This document shows, piece by piece, positions 44,088 to 54,982 of a DNA stretch of 64,000 nucleotides. This stretch comes from Gautieria morchelliformis (lineage: Eukaryota > Basidiomycota > Agaricomycetes > Gomphales > Gomphaceae). How positions within the stretch are numbered: position 1 is the stretch's first letter; each line of letters opens with the position of its first letter. The stretch spans positions 1 through 64,000 of the forward strand of contig WHVA01000085.1 of assembly GCA_015179125.1 (NCBI GenBank), in the 5' to 3' direction. Under the pieces are notes generated by a model that saw nothing but the letters and a program-made list of their open reading frames with translations, was not told where the DNA came from and did no database searches. The translations under genes were made by a program, and so were the position numbers.

Positions 44088-44167
44088 GGTCTTATGGGGT
44101 AGCGGTCATCCCCCGAGATTCTGATATGGAACTTCTCGTGACCCCGGTTCGATTCCGGGTAAGACCT
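44088..44167 (+). tRNA. tRNA-Gln (anticodon CTG) with 8-nt intron
   Basis: Acceptor stem GGTCTTA/TAAGACC, D arm GGGGTAGCGGTCATCCCC, T arm ACCCCGGTTCGATTCCGGGT. The anticodon stem CGAGA/TCTCG holds loop TTCTGA...T with an 8-nt insertion (TATGGAAC), which differs in sequence from the insertion in the neighbouring copy. A T-rich stretch (tttttctcat, cttttt) follows at about 44170-44188 and suits RNA polymerase III termination. Confidence 0.9.
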
Positions 44168-44301
44168 AATTTTTCTCATACCCTTTTTACTAGTAACTTG
44201 TTTACGGGCCGGCACACTCCGTTTTGAGTCGACTTGGAATATTTACAAATACGGAAATCGTTGCTCTTCCGTGAGCAACTACCCGCCTCGGCAAGCCTGC
44301 T

Positions 44302-46932
44302 ATGCCCGTAATTATCTTACCCTTCCTCGACGAACAAAATGATTCTCTTGCTGGAGCGGCAGGACGTATTGGGACCGTTCTTCTTCGCCAACCACCTTCA
44401 GGTCAAACTTTTCTCGAGCACTATTACTTGTTGGTCGACCCTGCCGCATCACACCCAGATATCACAGACCTTATCGCATGGCTGGATAATGGCGCAGACA
44501 AACTAGTTGTACCGTTGTCACTCGCGAAGGAAGTTGTCGGTGTTTTGCCTTCAGAGCGACTCATTGTGCTCCTTGACGCAAGTAGCGTAAGTGCTGTTTC
44601 TGACCGAATTGGATCAGGAGTATCGGGTGTACTTCTGAAGACCGGCACCGTGGACTTGGAGCTAGTCTCGTCAATTGGCCGTTTCTTCGCTGGAGGCGAA
44701 ATCTACGTATTACCCAGCGCGGACGTGGCCCCATCGCCATCTTTGGTCCGGGAAGTCCGGCGTAGGGATGCCGCATTGGTCATTCCATCCTCTCTCCTCA
44801 CGCTTTCCGCCACTTCCGCAACCCAGCTCAACATCGCAGAGGCATTCATAGCCCCTCTGGTATCAGATCGCCCAGACGGGCTGTTTCCAACCGTAGTCTC
44901 ATCTGCAGCAAAGGGTAACCGTGCATTAGGTCTCGTGTACTCTTCAAAAGAGTCAATCGCGGAATCCATAGTCACTGGGAAGGGTGTCTATCAAAGTCGA
45001 AAGCACGGTCTTTGGCGAAAGGGTGAAACTTCAGGTTCTACTCAGGATGTCATCAGGATAAGCGTCGACTGCGACTCGGACAGTCTGCAGTTTAGCGTTA
45101 TCCAACATGGCTCCGGGTTCTGCCACCTTGGCAGCGCCACTTGTTTTGGTCAGCTATCTGGACTGGCGGCCCTGGAGAGTACCATTAGTGCCCGTTTTGA
45201 ATCTTCCCCAGAGGGATCATATACCAAGCGACTATTTAGTGACCCGACCCTTCTTCGCTCGAAGATAATGGAGGAGGCAGATGAGTTATGTCGAGCTGAA
45301 ACTAAATCGGAAATCGCTTTCGAGGCTGCTGATTTACTATATTTTATGTTAACAAAATGCGTCGCGCAAGGCGTGAGTGTAGCGGATATCGAACGCTCTC
45401 TCGGACAAAAGGCCCACAAAGTCACTCGAAGGCCCGGGAATGCAAAACCTCAATGGACATCAACCAGTTCCTCCCCAACATCGAAACTGGGTGCCAGAAC
45501 CCCACCTACTTCCACAGCAATTCGCATGCGAACGGTGGACCTGCCCTCTGTCTCTCCTCAGCAACGAGCCGAGCTCTTGCGACGACCTGTGCTCAAGTCT
45601 GACGAAATGATCACGAAGGTGCGGCCAATCGTCGATGACGTGCGTAAACGGGGCGACGCTGCACTCATTGATTATGCCGCCAAGTTTGACAGAGCTCAGC
45701 TCAGCTCGACTGTCGTCCGTCCACCGTTTGAGCCGGAGACCATGGTGATCGACAAGGAGGTCCGACTGGCTCTCGACAAAGCATATGCCAATATCCGAAA
45801 GTTCCATGAGGCACAAGCGGACCGAGAGACTCTGGTCGTGGAGACAATGCCCGGCGTTGTATGCTCACGGTTCGCAAGGCCTATCGCAAGAGTTGGTTTA
45901 TACGTCCCTGGGGGTACTGCTATATTGCCCTCGACGGCTCTTATGTTGGGTGTACCTGCGCAAGTTGCAGGTTGTCGCGAAATCGTATTGGCGACCCCGC
46001 CACGCCCGGACGGCACCATCTCCCCTGAAATCATGTATGTTGCGCATCTCGTGGGGGCCTCTGCCGTTTTGAAGGCAGGCGGCGGACAGGCAGTAGCTGC
46101 ATTGGCGTATGGGACGGAGTCGGTCCCGAAAGTGGACAAAATATTCGGACCTGGTAACCAATGGGTGACGGCCGCAAAAATGCTCGTTCAAAACGATACA
46201 GATGCCCTGGTTTCTATCGATATGCCTGCTGGACCTTCCGAAGTCCTGGTGAGAGAATAGGGTTCTTTTGTGGTGTCTGCCTAACGATAGAGGATAGGTC
46301 ATTGCGGATTCCACTGCAAACCCTTCATTCGTTGCGGCTGACTTGCTATCTCAAGCTGAACACGGAATCGACTCGCAAGTAGTGTTGATAGCTGTGGACC
46401 TCCCCCAATCCTTACTCGAGGATATCGAGCGAGAAGTGGACAATCAGGCACATGCGCTTTCTCGGGTCGACATTGTGCGAGAGTCTGTGGGGAAAAGTCT
46501 TATTGTTCAAGCGCGATGCGTCGAGGAAGCTTTCGCTTTCTCGAACGATTATGCCCCGGAGCACCTCATACTTCATATACGAAACGCTCCGGACGCGGTG
46601 AAACTGGTTCAGAACGCGGGCAGTGTCTTCGTAGGAGCATTTTCGCCTGAAAGGTGCGTGACCATGTATTACTTCACTTCTTCCACCTCTGTCTCACGCC
46701 AACCTGCAGTTGCGGCGACTATGCATCTGGGACCAACCACACGCTTCCCACGAACGGTTTCGCCCGACAATTCAGCGGTGTTAACACGCTCTCCTTCCAA
46801 AAACATATCACTTCGCAAGAAGTTTCTCAAGCCGGCCTAGAAACGTTGGGGCCTATTGTGGTCACGCTGGCCGAATGTGAAGGACTGCAGGCACACGCCA
46901 ACGCGGTCCGTATACGCTTAAACATGACATAG
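44302..46932 (+). CDS. HIS4: Trifunctional histidine biosynthesis protein HIS4 (HisI-HisE-HisD)
   Basis: Catalyses histidine pathway steps 2, 3, 9 and 10. The first exon encodes about 650 residues without an intron from MPVIILPFLDEQND. After an N-terminal segment of about 230 residues comes the phosphoribosyl-AMP cyclohydrolase part: VYQSRKHGLWRKGETSGSTQ, VDCDSDSLQFSVIQHGSGFC with its metal-binding Cys/Asp residues. Then the pyrophosphohydrolase helices: KIMEEADELCRAETKSEIAF and EAADLLYFMLTKCV. The histidinol dehydrogenase part follows: RVGLYVPGGTAILPSTALML, FGPGNQWVTAAK, DMPAGPSEVLV; after one intron DYAPEHLILHI, and after another TNHTLPTNGFARQFSGVNTL. The protein ends NAVRIRLNMT (stop 46930-46932). 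Large first exon and only two introns contrast with neighbouring intron-rich genes. Confidence 0.95.
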
Positions 46933-47083
46933 TTAAGAATACTCGATAAATAACTCAAGCAGGGCAGAACCTGTGAGCGATTTCTATGGTATTGAGGAAG
47001 TCTATACCTACGTCACAGAACCCTGAGTTTTGCTAAGTAGAGCCGAATAAACGCGATGATCTCTGCAGACTTCTACTGCACTG

Positions 47084-48693
47084 CTAATTTGTCCTGTACA
47101 AAGAGCGCTTAGCCACTTTCACAATAAGTGGCGTGTCAGGGAAGGCGAGAGCCTCGAGATTGGTGGCATACTACAAATGTCATTAGTTGGTGGCAAGATC
47201 GAAATCACTGCAGAACAAACCGGAGTGGGAACATCTTAAAAGTGATTGAATTAGGGACGTATCATGACAATCTGTTGGTAATATTGCAACGCACCAGCAC
47301 CAGTGACTCGCTCTACAGGGGCATCCAGGTAGTCGAAGGCTTCGCTCTCCACAATTTGAGCACATATTTCGCTACCAACACCGAACGCTGGGAATCCGCC
47401 TTCAACAATGAGAAGACTAGGGTAACTCTGATCAGACTACCTCAGTTCAATTTCAGAAAAAAATAACCCTACCGATTCGTCTTCTTCACCGATTTGATAA
47501 TGGTTTGAATGTCAAGGGGCCGGATACTACGAAGGTTGATGACCTCAGCCTTGATGCCTTCTTTGGCGAGCTCATCCGCAGCTTCCATGCTATGAGTGAC
47601 CATCTTGCTATGTCCGACGATGGTAACATCTGAGCCCTCCCGCTCGACTTTTGCTTGGCCAATGGGAAGCAGGAAATCTTCCGACATAGCTTCTGCAGAC
47701 ATGGGGAATGACACTCCATACATCATCTCATTCTCGAGGAATACCACAGGTGTGGGGTCGCGAATGGCAGCCTGTGAGGGAGAAACGTCGGGTCTTAGAT
47801 TCAGGTAGGCGAAGGGATTATCGCCGCCTCACTTTTAGGAGACCTTTGCAGTCCTCAGAGCTCCACGGGCTTATGACTTTAAGACCTGGCACTTGACCGT
47901 ACCATGCGGCATAATCTTGAGAATGCTGCGCAGCGACGCCTGCGGCTGCACCATTGGGACCACGGAAAACAACAGGACAAGGGACATTGCCGCCTGACAT
48001 GTAATATGTTTTCCCTCCCGAGTTAACAATCTGGTCGATGGCCTGTGATGGTAGGAGTAAGGGATATGATGTTTAACGCTAACTCTTTGATACGTACTTG
48101 CATTGCAAAATTGAAAGTCATGAATTCACATCTGTGATGCGTGGGTTAACTGTGGCAGCTAGCTCAAACACCACATACATGGGGCGGAGACCTGCTAGTG
48201 CTGCGCCCACAGCCAGACCAGCGAATCCCATCTCAGTGATAGGTGTATCGACTACCCGCTCTTCTCCGAATTTATCGAGCAAGCCTTTTGTCACCTAGAA
48301 GTGATTTAGGAGTCAGTGCCGCTTTACAATCAACGGTATCATGACCGACACGACATACTTTGTATGCACCGTTGTATTTTGCGACTTCTTCACCCATGAT
48401 GAACACAGACTTATCTCGAATCATCTCTTCTTCCATGGCGATATTGAGTGCATCACGGACCGACATCTGACATGTACAGCATTGAGATACAGGCAAATAC
48501 AGGTAATAAGTCTCACACTGGTTTGTTCTGTGCTAGCCCATCGTTGTTGTAACCGGCGGTCGAGCGAATTCCTCTGGATAGCTGATTGACAAGACAGTAG
48601 GGTAGGTGGGACGCGAGATTTCGTGATGGCGGGGGCAAGGCGGATGAAGGTCGCTGGAGAGGCCATTGGGACGATGGTACGATTTGGCGCCAA
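47084..48693 (-). CDS. PDB1: Pyruvate dehydrogenase E1 component, beta subunit (mitochondrial)
   Basis: Part of the mitochondrial complex that converts pyruvate to acetyl-CoA with thiamine diphosphate. The start at 48693 gives a basic, Ser/Thr-rich leader ([20 protein letters not shown] to [10 protein letters not shown]) typical of a mitochondrial presequence. The mature part begins [36 protein letters not shown], with the E1-beta glutamate that contacts the cofactor. Then come [20 protein letters not shown], the conserved [20 protein letters not shown] and [18 protein letters not shown]. Next exons: [40 protein letters not shown]. The last exon has [20 protein letters not shown] and ends ALYRTN or SLYRTN (stop 47084-47086). 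All exons join in frame. Divergent from the SDR gene with 89 bp between start codons. Confidence 0.93.
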
Positions 48694-48782
48694 GCAGCGA
48701 GACAGATTACTAGTGAATTATCCACAAAAGGAAGTCGAGGTGCGCCCGACTCCGAGTCTTTCCGAACGTCGTCGCCGCTATT
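48694..48782. promoter_or_regulatory. Compact bidirectional promoter, PDB1 / SDR
   Basis: Only 89 bp separate the two divergent ATGs, so both genes must share upstream elements or start within each other's flank. The segment is GC-moderate with no TATA-like element that I could identify. Confidence 0.45.
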
Positions 48783-49779
48783 ATGGCCACCCGCCCCTTC
48801 GTTGTCGTCACTGGGGCATCGAGGTTAGCATTTTCCCGGCTACTTACACAAAGAATGACTGTCAGATCGCTTGAACAAGAGGAATCGGTCTTGCCGTCGC
48901 TGAGATACTACTGACCAAGTTCAAGGCAAAGGTGCTGTCGCTTTCACGCTCCAGGACGCCGGAACTCGACCAGCTCGGTGAAAGGCATCCCTCAGACTTG
49001 CAGATTGTGCAGTGCGATGTGTGGGTACCGCCTCTTACCCTGGCTTATACCGTTTATATAACAACCTACGTTGTCCGAATTGGATTACAGAACTGATGAA
49101 TCCGCAACGGCATCCACTCTGGCGACTTGTAGTCACATCGATGCATTGGTCCTCAATGCTGCCACCATCCACTTTGGACGCATCGGTTCGCCAAATTCGA
49201 CCGTAGATGCTTGGAAACAGTTATTTGACGTCAATGTCTTCTCGCTGCTGCATACCATCCGTGCATCACTCCCACAGCTGCGTGCTAGCAAGGGAAAAAT
49301 AATATTCGTGAGCTCTGGCGCGGCAGTCGGTAATACAGCGGCCTGGGGAGCATACAACGCAAGTAAGGCTGCCATGAACAGCTTATGCCGGTATACGAAC
49401 AGATTTCTTGTTTCTATGCGATCTGACACGTTTTTTGGTAGAACATTGGCCAGGGAAGAACCTAATATTACTTGCATTGCTCTTCGCCCGGGTGCGGTGG
49501 ACACAAGCGTAAGTGTTAATCAGGCTTCATCGCGATGGTCATTGACTTCTGTTCCAGATGCAACAAGCACTTCGCGCCGAAGCTGCGCCGCACATGTACG
49601 AGCGCGATTACGCACGTTTTGTGGAGGACCACAACACAGGGAAGCTAGTGAAGCCTGCCGATTCCGGGCATGTTATCGCTGCACTCGCTCTAAACGCGAC
49701 ACATGACCTCAGTGGCGAATTTGTTTCTTGGGATGCCGACAGACTACAGGCGTATCGTGCAGACGAGTCACATTTGTAA
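48783..49779 (+). CDS. Short-chain dehydrogenase/reductase (sepiapterin-reductase-like)
   Basis: NAD(P)-dependent oxidoreductase of the classical SDR family. Exon 1 gives MATRPFVVVTGASR and, after an intron, GIGLAVAEILLTKFKAKVLS, completing the TGASRGIG cofactor motif. Later exons give ALVLNAATIHFGRIGSP (the N-A-A variant of the NNAG motif), KGKIIFVSSGAAVGNTAAWG with the catalytic Ser, and AYNASKAAMNSLCR with YxxxK. After a further intron comes TLAREEPNITCIALRPGAVD, the usual proline-glycine turn. It ends SWDADRLQAYRADESHL (stop 49777-49779). The pattern resembles yeast Yir035c/Irc24 and benzil/sepiapterin reductases. Substrate cannot be told from the sequence. Confidence 0.88.
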
Positions 49780-49839
49780 TGCTAAATGCGATCTATATTC
49801 CATTATATGTGTATAATATCCTTCGAAGCGGATGCTTCT

Positions 49840-51828
49840 CTAAACTCCTTCCAGCAACCATGTTATAACCCGCTGCAGGCCTTTCCCTCCAGCAATAAGA
49901 CCCTGTCCGTGCCGACCCTTGGGGTCGAACCACAATCCTTTGTGCACACCGTGTGACCGAAGATACCGCTGAACGCGCTGCAGAAGATACAGCTCAGCGA
50001 AATACAGGGAGAAACGGAGGAGTAACTATTACCTCAGACTCAACGATATCGTCTTCGCCGCCTAGGTAAAACACCGTCTTGCGAGGATCTGATGCATGGG
50101 GGATCTCCTCATACCATAAGGAATTTGCAAACCACTGTTAAACAGTTTTAATGCCTTATCAACACATATGGTAAGAGACATCAATAACACACGTCAAAAT
50201 GGCGTTGAATGACATTCGCGACACCAACTTCAGACCCAACGAAATATCGCATCATAAGCTCGATACTCTACGGGCGCCACTTGTGAGGTGAGCGAGGAGA
50301 AGAACTGACACCAGAGACATACAGTGGTGCAGGGACGATAGACGAAGTTGTAGCATACATCTTGCAATGTATGGATGAGATTGATAAGAGTGACCAAGTG
50401 TGAAACTCACCACCCTCCCATGAGCAGAAGGTTACTGGTGTAAAAAAATTTCACGTAAGGATTCATCGGGTGGCTGCGGTACGCACCTGGATCAACAAAG
50501 CATGACCTTCTGATAATCTCAGGGCAGGATTTGAGCATCCAAGCGTGGAAAATGGAGCCACTGCCATAACGCTCAGAAATAGCTGGCCGAATCCGCGACC
50601 GACTTACTTTGAATGGCTCAACATGTCCACGCCCTGATCTCCCCAGCCCATCTTACCGATAATCTCAGTGAGGCAACGCACACTTTCCTCACGGGGAAGT
50701 GGGTTTAGAAAGCGAGGGTGGAATATGTTCTGAGAAATGTGAGGCTGTAGCGGAATGAGGATCGGGCGAGAGGGAAGGGACCGGAGAAAGTCCTGAAGTG
50801 GTAAGTTATATTGAAGGAGGCCGAGGCCAAGACCATGGATGAAAACGAGTGGACGGGAGGTCGGTGGTCCCGTATGTTGTGGTAATCGAACAAGATACCT
50901 ACGAGACACATGAACAAACGCAAAGTCATCAAAGCCGAGAAACGCACTCTAAATCTCCATATTTGCCAAATTCAAGTCCCCATTCGCGCTGGAGAGAGCC
51001 CTTGATCCATTGATTTGCAAGCCATACGGATGTGTAGAATATTAAAGGACGCAGATGGATTGTGACAGGATCCAGGGTGAGCAGTAACGGCTTACACTGC
51101 GGGTTAGAGCCATGCTTTATGTGAGCACCGGCACGCCTTTGTATCATAGCCATTCCCTCATCGAGGGCAGCTCTATGTACCGGAGAAAGCTCAGAGTCCG
51201 GAGGCAGATGGGCGTTGAAGGTAGACCAATAAATCCATTGCCGCATCTCGTGAGTGCGAATCTCAGACCACGGTTTTCTGTGAAACCAGGTGCGCATGTA
51301 CTCGCGGAAGTCTTGAGCACGAGGGTCGTGGAAGTCAAGCTGAGTAATGGACTCGCTAGGGCTTCCAAGACGGTGAACGGAGCCACGCTCCTTGGCATCC
51401 TGTTCCTCGTCGTGAGAGGTATCACCATTGCGTGAAGGCTTCACGGTGTGACTGGGAAGGTTGGCCAAGCCAGCCTTTAAGACACGCGAGAAAGCTGTCT
51501 GGAGCAGAGGGAGGTCTGCAGGGGGGAGAGGGGGTGTTGCACTGACACGACGAGCAAGAGTGTAATGAAAAATACTGAATATGACCTCCAAAACTGCCCA
51601 AAGGAAAGCAGCTTTGCCAAATAGGGTATAGGTGCGAAGAGTGCCCTTCCACAGTGCATGAAGAACGAATGCCCATGCCAAGGGAGCTGCAGCGTAGACA
51701 GGACCTACGACAAAAAGGAGGACAGCGTAGAACGACGCCGACCGTGGTGCCAGCCTCGCTTTAGTCGACCGCGACATGGTCGGGGTCGAGTGAGGGTAGT
51801 CGTAAGACAACAACGTTGCGGCTGACAC
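49840..51828 (-). CDS. Membrane-anchored alpha/beta-hydrolase
   Basis: The start is at 51828 (MSAATLLSYDYPHSTPT) or at the in-frame Met of MSRSTKARLAPRS about 50 bases downstream. The first large exon has two hydrophobic segments (SFYAVLLFVVGPVYAAAPLA, FGKAAFLWAVLEVIFSIFHY), then a soluble region with REYMRTWFHRKPWSEIRTHE. The hydrolase fold follows: PLVFIHGLGLGLLQYNLPLQ (oxyanion-side HGLGLG), and MLSHSN joined across an intron to GSGSIFHAW, giving the nucleophile context H-S-N-G-S. Near the end VFYLGGEDDIV precedes GVHKGLWFDPKGRHGQGLIA, with the acid and the active-site His (G-R-H-G-Q). Stop 49840-49842. All three triad positions are therefore visible. This is a fungal membrane lipase/hydrolase of unknown substrate, ending 60 bp from the convergent SDR gene. 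Confidence 0.82.
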
Positions 51829-51901
51829 TCGCTAGGGGGTCATACCGGATTGAGAAACTTCGGTCACGCGAGTCACATAAGCATCTCTTCAGGTTTTTGT
51901 C
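51829..51901. promoter_or_regulatory. Compact bidirectional promoter, alpha/beta-hydrolase / IDH1
   Basis: 73 bp lie between divergent start codons, the shortest shared promoter in the window. If the downstream Met of the hydrolase is used, it is about 50 bp longer. No recognisable core element was seen. Confidence 0.4.
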
Positions 51902-53391
51902 ATGTTCCGTCGAGCGTTAGCCAGCAGGGCACCGCCGTCAAGATCTGCGACCACTCTCGCAGCTGGCTTCCCAAGAGTTTCAAGAAGAGTACGGTTTGTA
52001 TCTTCTACAATGCTCGTCTTGCCTTACGCCGCTCGGTACGACAGCTGCCCACCAAGTACGGAGGTGTATATACGGTCACCCTCATACCCGGAGATGGTAT
52101 CGGTGCTGAAATTACAGACTCGGTGAAGGAGATCTTCGAGCATGTCAACGCGCCCATCGAGTGGGAGCAATACGATGTTTCCGGCGTGTCTTCTCAGGGG
52201 GAGAGTCTCTTCAGAGAGGCAATGGAATCCCTGAAACGCAACAGGGTAGGTCTTAAAGGTATGTGAGCGTCCAGAACACCTCATGCCTTCTGACCGTCTT
52301 CAGGCATCTTGTTCACCCCGATCTCGCAGACGGGTCATATTTCATGGAACGTCGCCATGCGTCAACAATTAGATATCTATGCCTCTGTCGTTCTCTGCAA
52401 GTCTCTTCCGGGCTTTCCTACTCGCCACAAAGGAGTCGACTTTGCCATCATCCGTGAAAACACGGAAGGTGAATACTCTGGCCTTGAACACCAGAGTTAC
52501 CCTGGTGTTGTCGAAAGCCTCAAAGTTTCTACGCGCGCAAAGGCAGATCGCATCGTCCGTTTTGCCTTCGACTTTGCCCTCAAGAACAACCGCAAGGTGT
52601 GTATGGAGTGCCATATCACCTCTACTGTGTGATTTGAGCAGCACTCCAGAAAGTGACTTGTGTGCATAAAGCGAACATCATGAAGCTGGGCGATGGCCTA
52701 TTCTTGAACACGTTCCGTCAAGTCGCCGAGGAGTATAAGAGCTCAGGCCTCACATTTAATGACATGATCGTCGATAACACGTGATGTTCTTTTATTCCTC
52801 AACAATGCACACCATCTCCTTACCAATCTTGCAGCTCCATGCAGCTTGTTGCACGACCTAGCCAGTTCGACGTTATGGTCATGCCAAATCTTTACGGAGC
52901 TATAGTCTCCAATATTGGTGCTGCGCTTGTTGGCGGTCCGGGGATTGTCCCGGGATGTAATGTTGGCAGGGTATGGATCATTTCCATTTTCCTACGTTCT
53001 TGCATTCACAATCGCTTACTAGGAGTACGCACTCTTCGAGCCCGGATGCCGCCATGTTGCCAAAGACATCATGGGCACTAATCGCGCCAATCCCGCGGCT
53101 ATGATACTTAGTGCAACAATGATGCTTCGACATCTTGGGTAGGTCTTTCGTTCCGCACATGACAAGCTCTAACATTAGACCTAATACGCGCATTCATTTT
53201 GAAGTCTCGATTCCATCGCAGACTCTATCGCGTCGTCAACATTTGGTGTCATAAACAAGGGTCAGATCCGAACAGCAGACATGGGTGGTAAGAGAAGCTG
53301 TGGCTTCCTCCGTACCACTAATTATTCAGTCATGTTTCCAGGAACCGCGAGTACGTCTGACTTCACCGCTGAGGTCATCAAGAACCTATAA
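51902..53391 (+). CDS. IDH1: NAD-dependent isocitrate dehydrogenase subunit 1 (mitochondrial)
   Basis: Subunit of the TCA-cycle enzyme that converts isocitrate to 2-oxoglutarate. The start at 51902 gives [20 protein letters not shown], an Arg/Ser/Ala-rich mitochondrial presequence. After an intron the mature part starts [20 protein letters not shown]. Further exons: [40 protein letters not shown] (the conserved RENTEGEY motif), [58 protein letters not shown], and [18 protein letters not shown]. It ends [11 protein letters not shown] (stop 53389-53391). Features such as LYGAIVSN and PGCNVG fit the Idh1 (regulatory-type) subunit more than Idh2, as judged by eye. Numerous short introns keep phase. 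Confidence 0.93.
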
Positions 53392-53506
53392 TGCACGTTG
53401 CGACTGCATTTGGGCTGTTGTTGACCATTGCAAATTAATACCGGTAGACAAGCTTTATCAGTACATTTTACAATGATTTATTATAGGATGTGCTGTTCGA
53501 TACCGA

Positions 53507-54982
53507 TCACGGGCCATCTATGGCCAAAAGATCCTCATATCCTTCTTCGTCCAGAGCGGCTTCATACTCCTCTACTGACATCTCGACCCTCGGCTTTTTC
53601 ATGTCTGGTTTCTGCGCTCTCTCCTCCGACACAGGCGGTATTGCCCTCGTCTCTGCCTTTCCCGCCATTCCGCCTCGCCGGGCACCTAGAATCGTTTCGC
53701 ACCTCACCTCGCCCTTCTTTCCCCATCCATCGACTTGGGGTCTGAATTCTGCATATAAGCTGAAAGCAACGCGATTGAGCTCCTGTGGTGAATATGTCTT
53801 GGTGACGATCCGCATTGCGCCGATAATGTACCCCGTTGTCTGACGTAGGGCGTTTGTTATATATTTGAAAGCTGCAGACGGCGACACCGGCTCCCCGTTT
53901 AGTAATGCGCGCCATTGCGACGATTGGGTAGAAAATAAGGGTCTGTCAATGAGACTTATTGAGGAAGCTACTAAAGAAACTGCGGATCCTACTCACATCC
54001 TATCGGAGGACGGATCAGCACGCACAATATTTACAGCAAAGGAAGGTGGTTGCTCGCCTTCGGCCCATGAAATCAACATATGGCTGACCGTCGCCTTGCG
54101 TGGCCTCCATACCTTTCCCTTTCCCTTCCTCAAATATCCCTAATCTGACACCCTTACTTGTTGCATTCATCTCGGTGTATACAGATGCTGGAATAGGCTC
54201 AATTACAACGATAATGATTTAGTCATATCACGGCGTACCGATACTCAGTGCTTCCTCGCGCTTAAATCCCATATGTTCTGCGACGACCACGGCCCATGCG
54301 GTCATAACCGGTGCGCGATTAACAATAGCAGATTTGGTCCTCAATGCCTATAAATGACCATTACACACTGTAACGCCTATTGAAAGAAAGATTAGGGACG
54401 GACTTGCTCATCTAAGAGCTCGTCGAATTCAAGACTGCCACAGTATGCCCCCTCATCTCGAGGACCCTCTGGAAGAAGTTCGTTCAGGTCGTCATCACGC
54501 TTGCGCTTCTTCGGCAAGGGTTTCGTCTGATAGTAATCATAACATGAATCAGTTTTTCAATAAATGTAACCCGCCCTCGTCATGCACGCACAGCATTCGA
54601 TGTAGAAGGCTTTGTTAGAGCGGCAGCAGACGAAGCAGCAGTTGCTGGATCCCTGATCGTAGACCCAGCTTTGTAACCCGCTTTCTTCACTGCAGCAAGC
54701 ACAAGCTTCCTATGCTCTTTATCCGCCACATAGAGCGCAGAAAGTGTACCGTCTGTAAGCTGCCCAAGTGCCGCGGGGGTATTGCAAGTCTTGTATCTAC
54801 CTTACATGGCACACTTCAAACATGATACAGCAAATCAGGAATGCATTGGCATACATTTTAGAGGCGACGGCTATAGCCTTGTCCATGGGCAAACCAGCTG
54901 CAGTGAGCATTTTCAAAAATATAGGTAAAGTTAGCTTCGTTCCTCCACCAGCGGAAGGCACCTCGGTTCGTCGTGGCGGCAT
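53507..54982 (-). CDS. Conserved-looking nuclear protein of unknown function
   Basis: Not recognised. The start is placed at 54982, opening MPPRRTEVPSAGGGTKLTLP, IFLKMLTAAGLPMDKAIAVA. Next exon: NTPAALGQLTDGTLSALYVA, then DKEHRKLVLAAVKKAGYKAG. Then comes KPLPKKRKRDDDLNELLPEG, a strong monopartite nuclear signal, followed by FDELLDEQ, ALRTKSAIVNRAPVMTAWAV, VVAEHMGFKREEAL, and VYTEMNATSKGVRLGIFEEG. The C-terminal exons give SPSAAFKYITNALRQTTGYI, RIVTKTYSPQELNRVAFSLY, AEFRPQVDGWGKKG, and an acidic end DEEGYEDLLAIDGP (stop 53507-53509). Exon density, codon phase and the mix of helical and basic segments indicate a real gene of roughly 400 residues. The repeated theme of short helical domains around an NLS hints at a DNA- or chromatin-linked role, which is only inference. 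Confidence 0.7.

Noticed and set aside
43903-44167. tRNA-Gln copies as tRNA pseudogenes because of oversized anticodon loops
   Set aside because: Both insertions sit exactly one base 3' of the anticodon, the normal intron site, and all stems pair.
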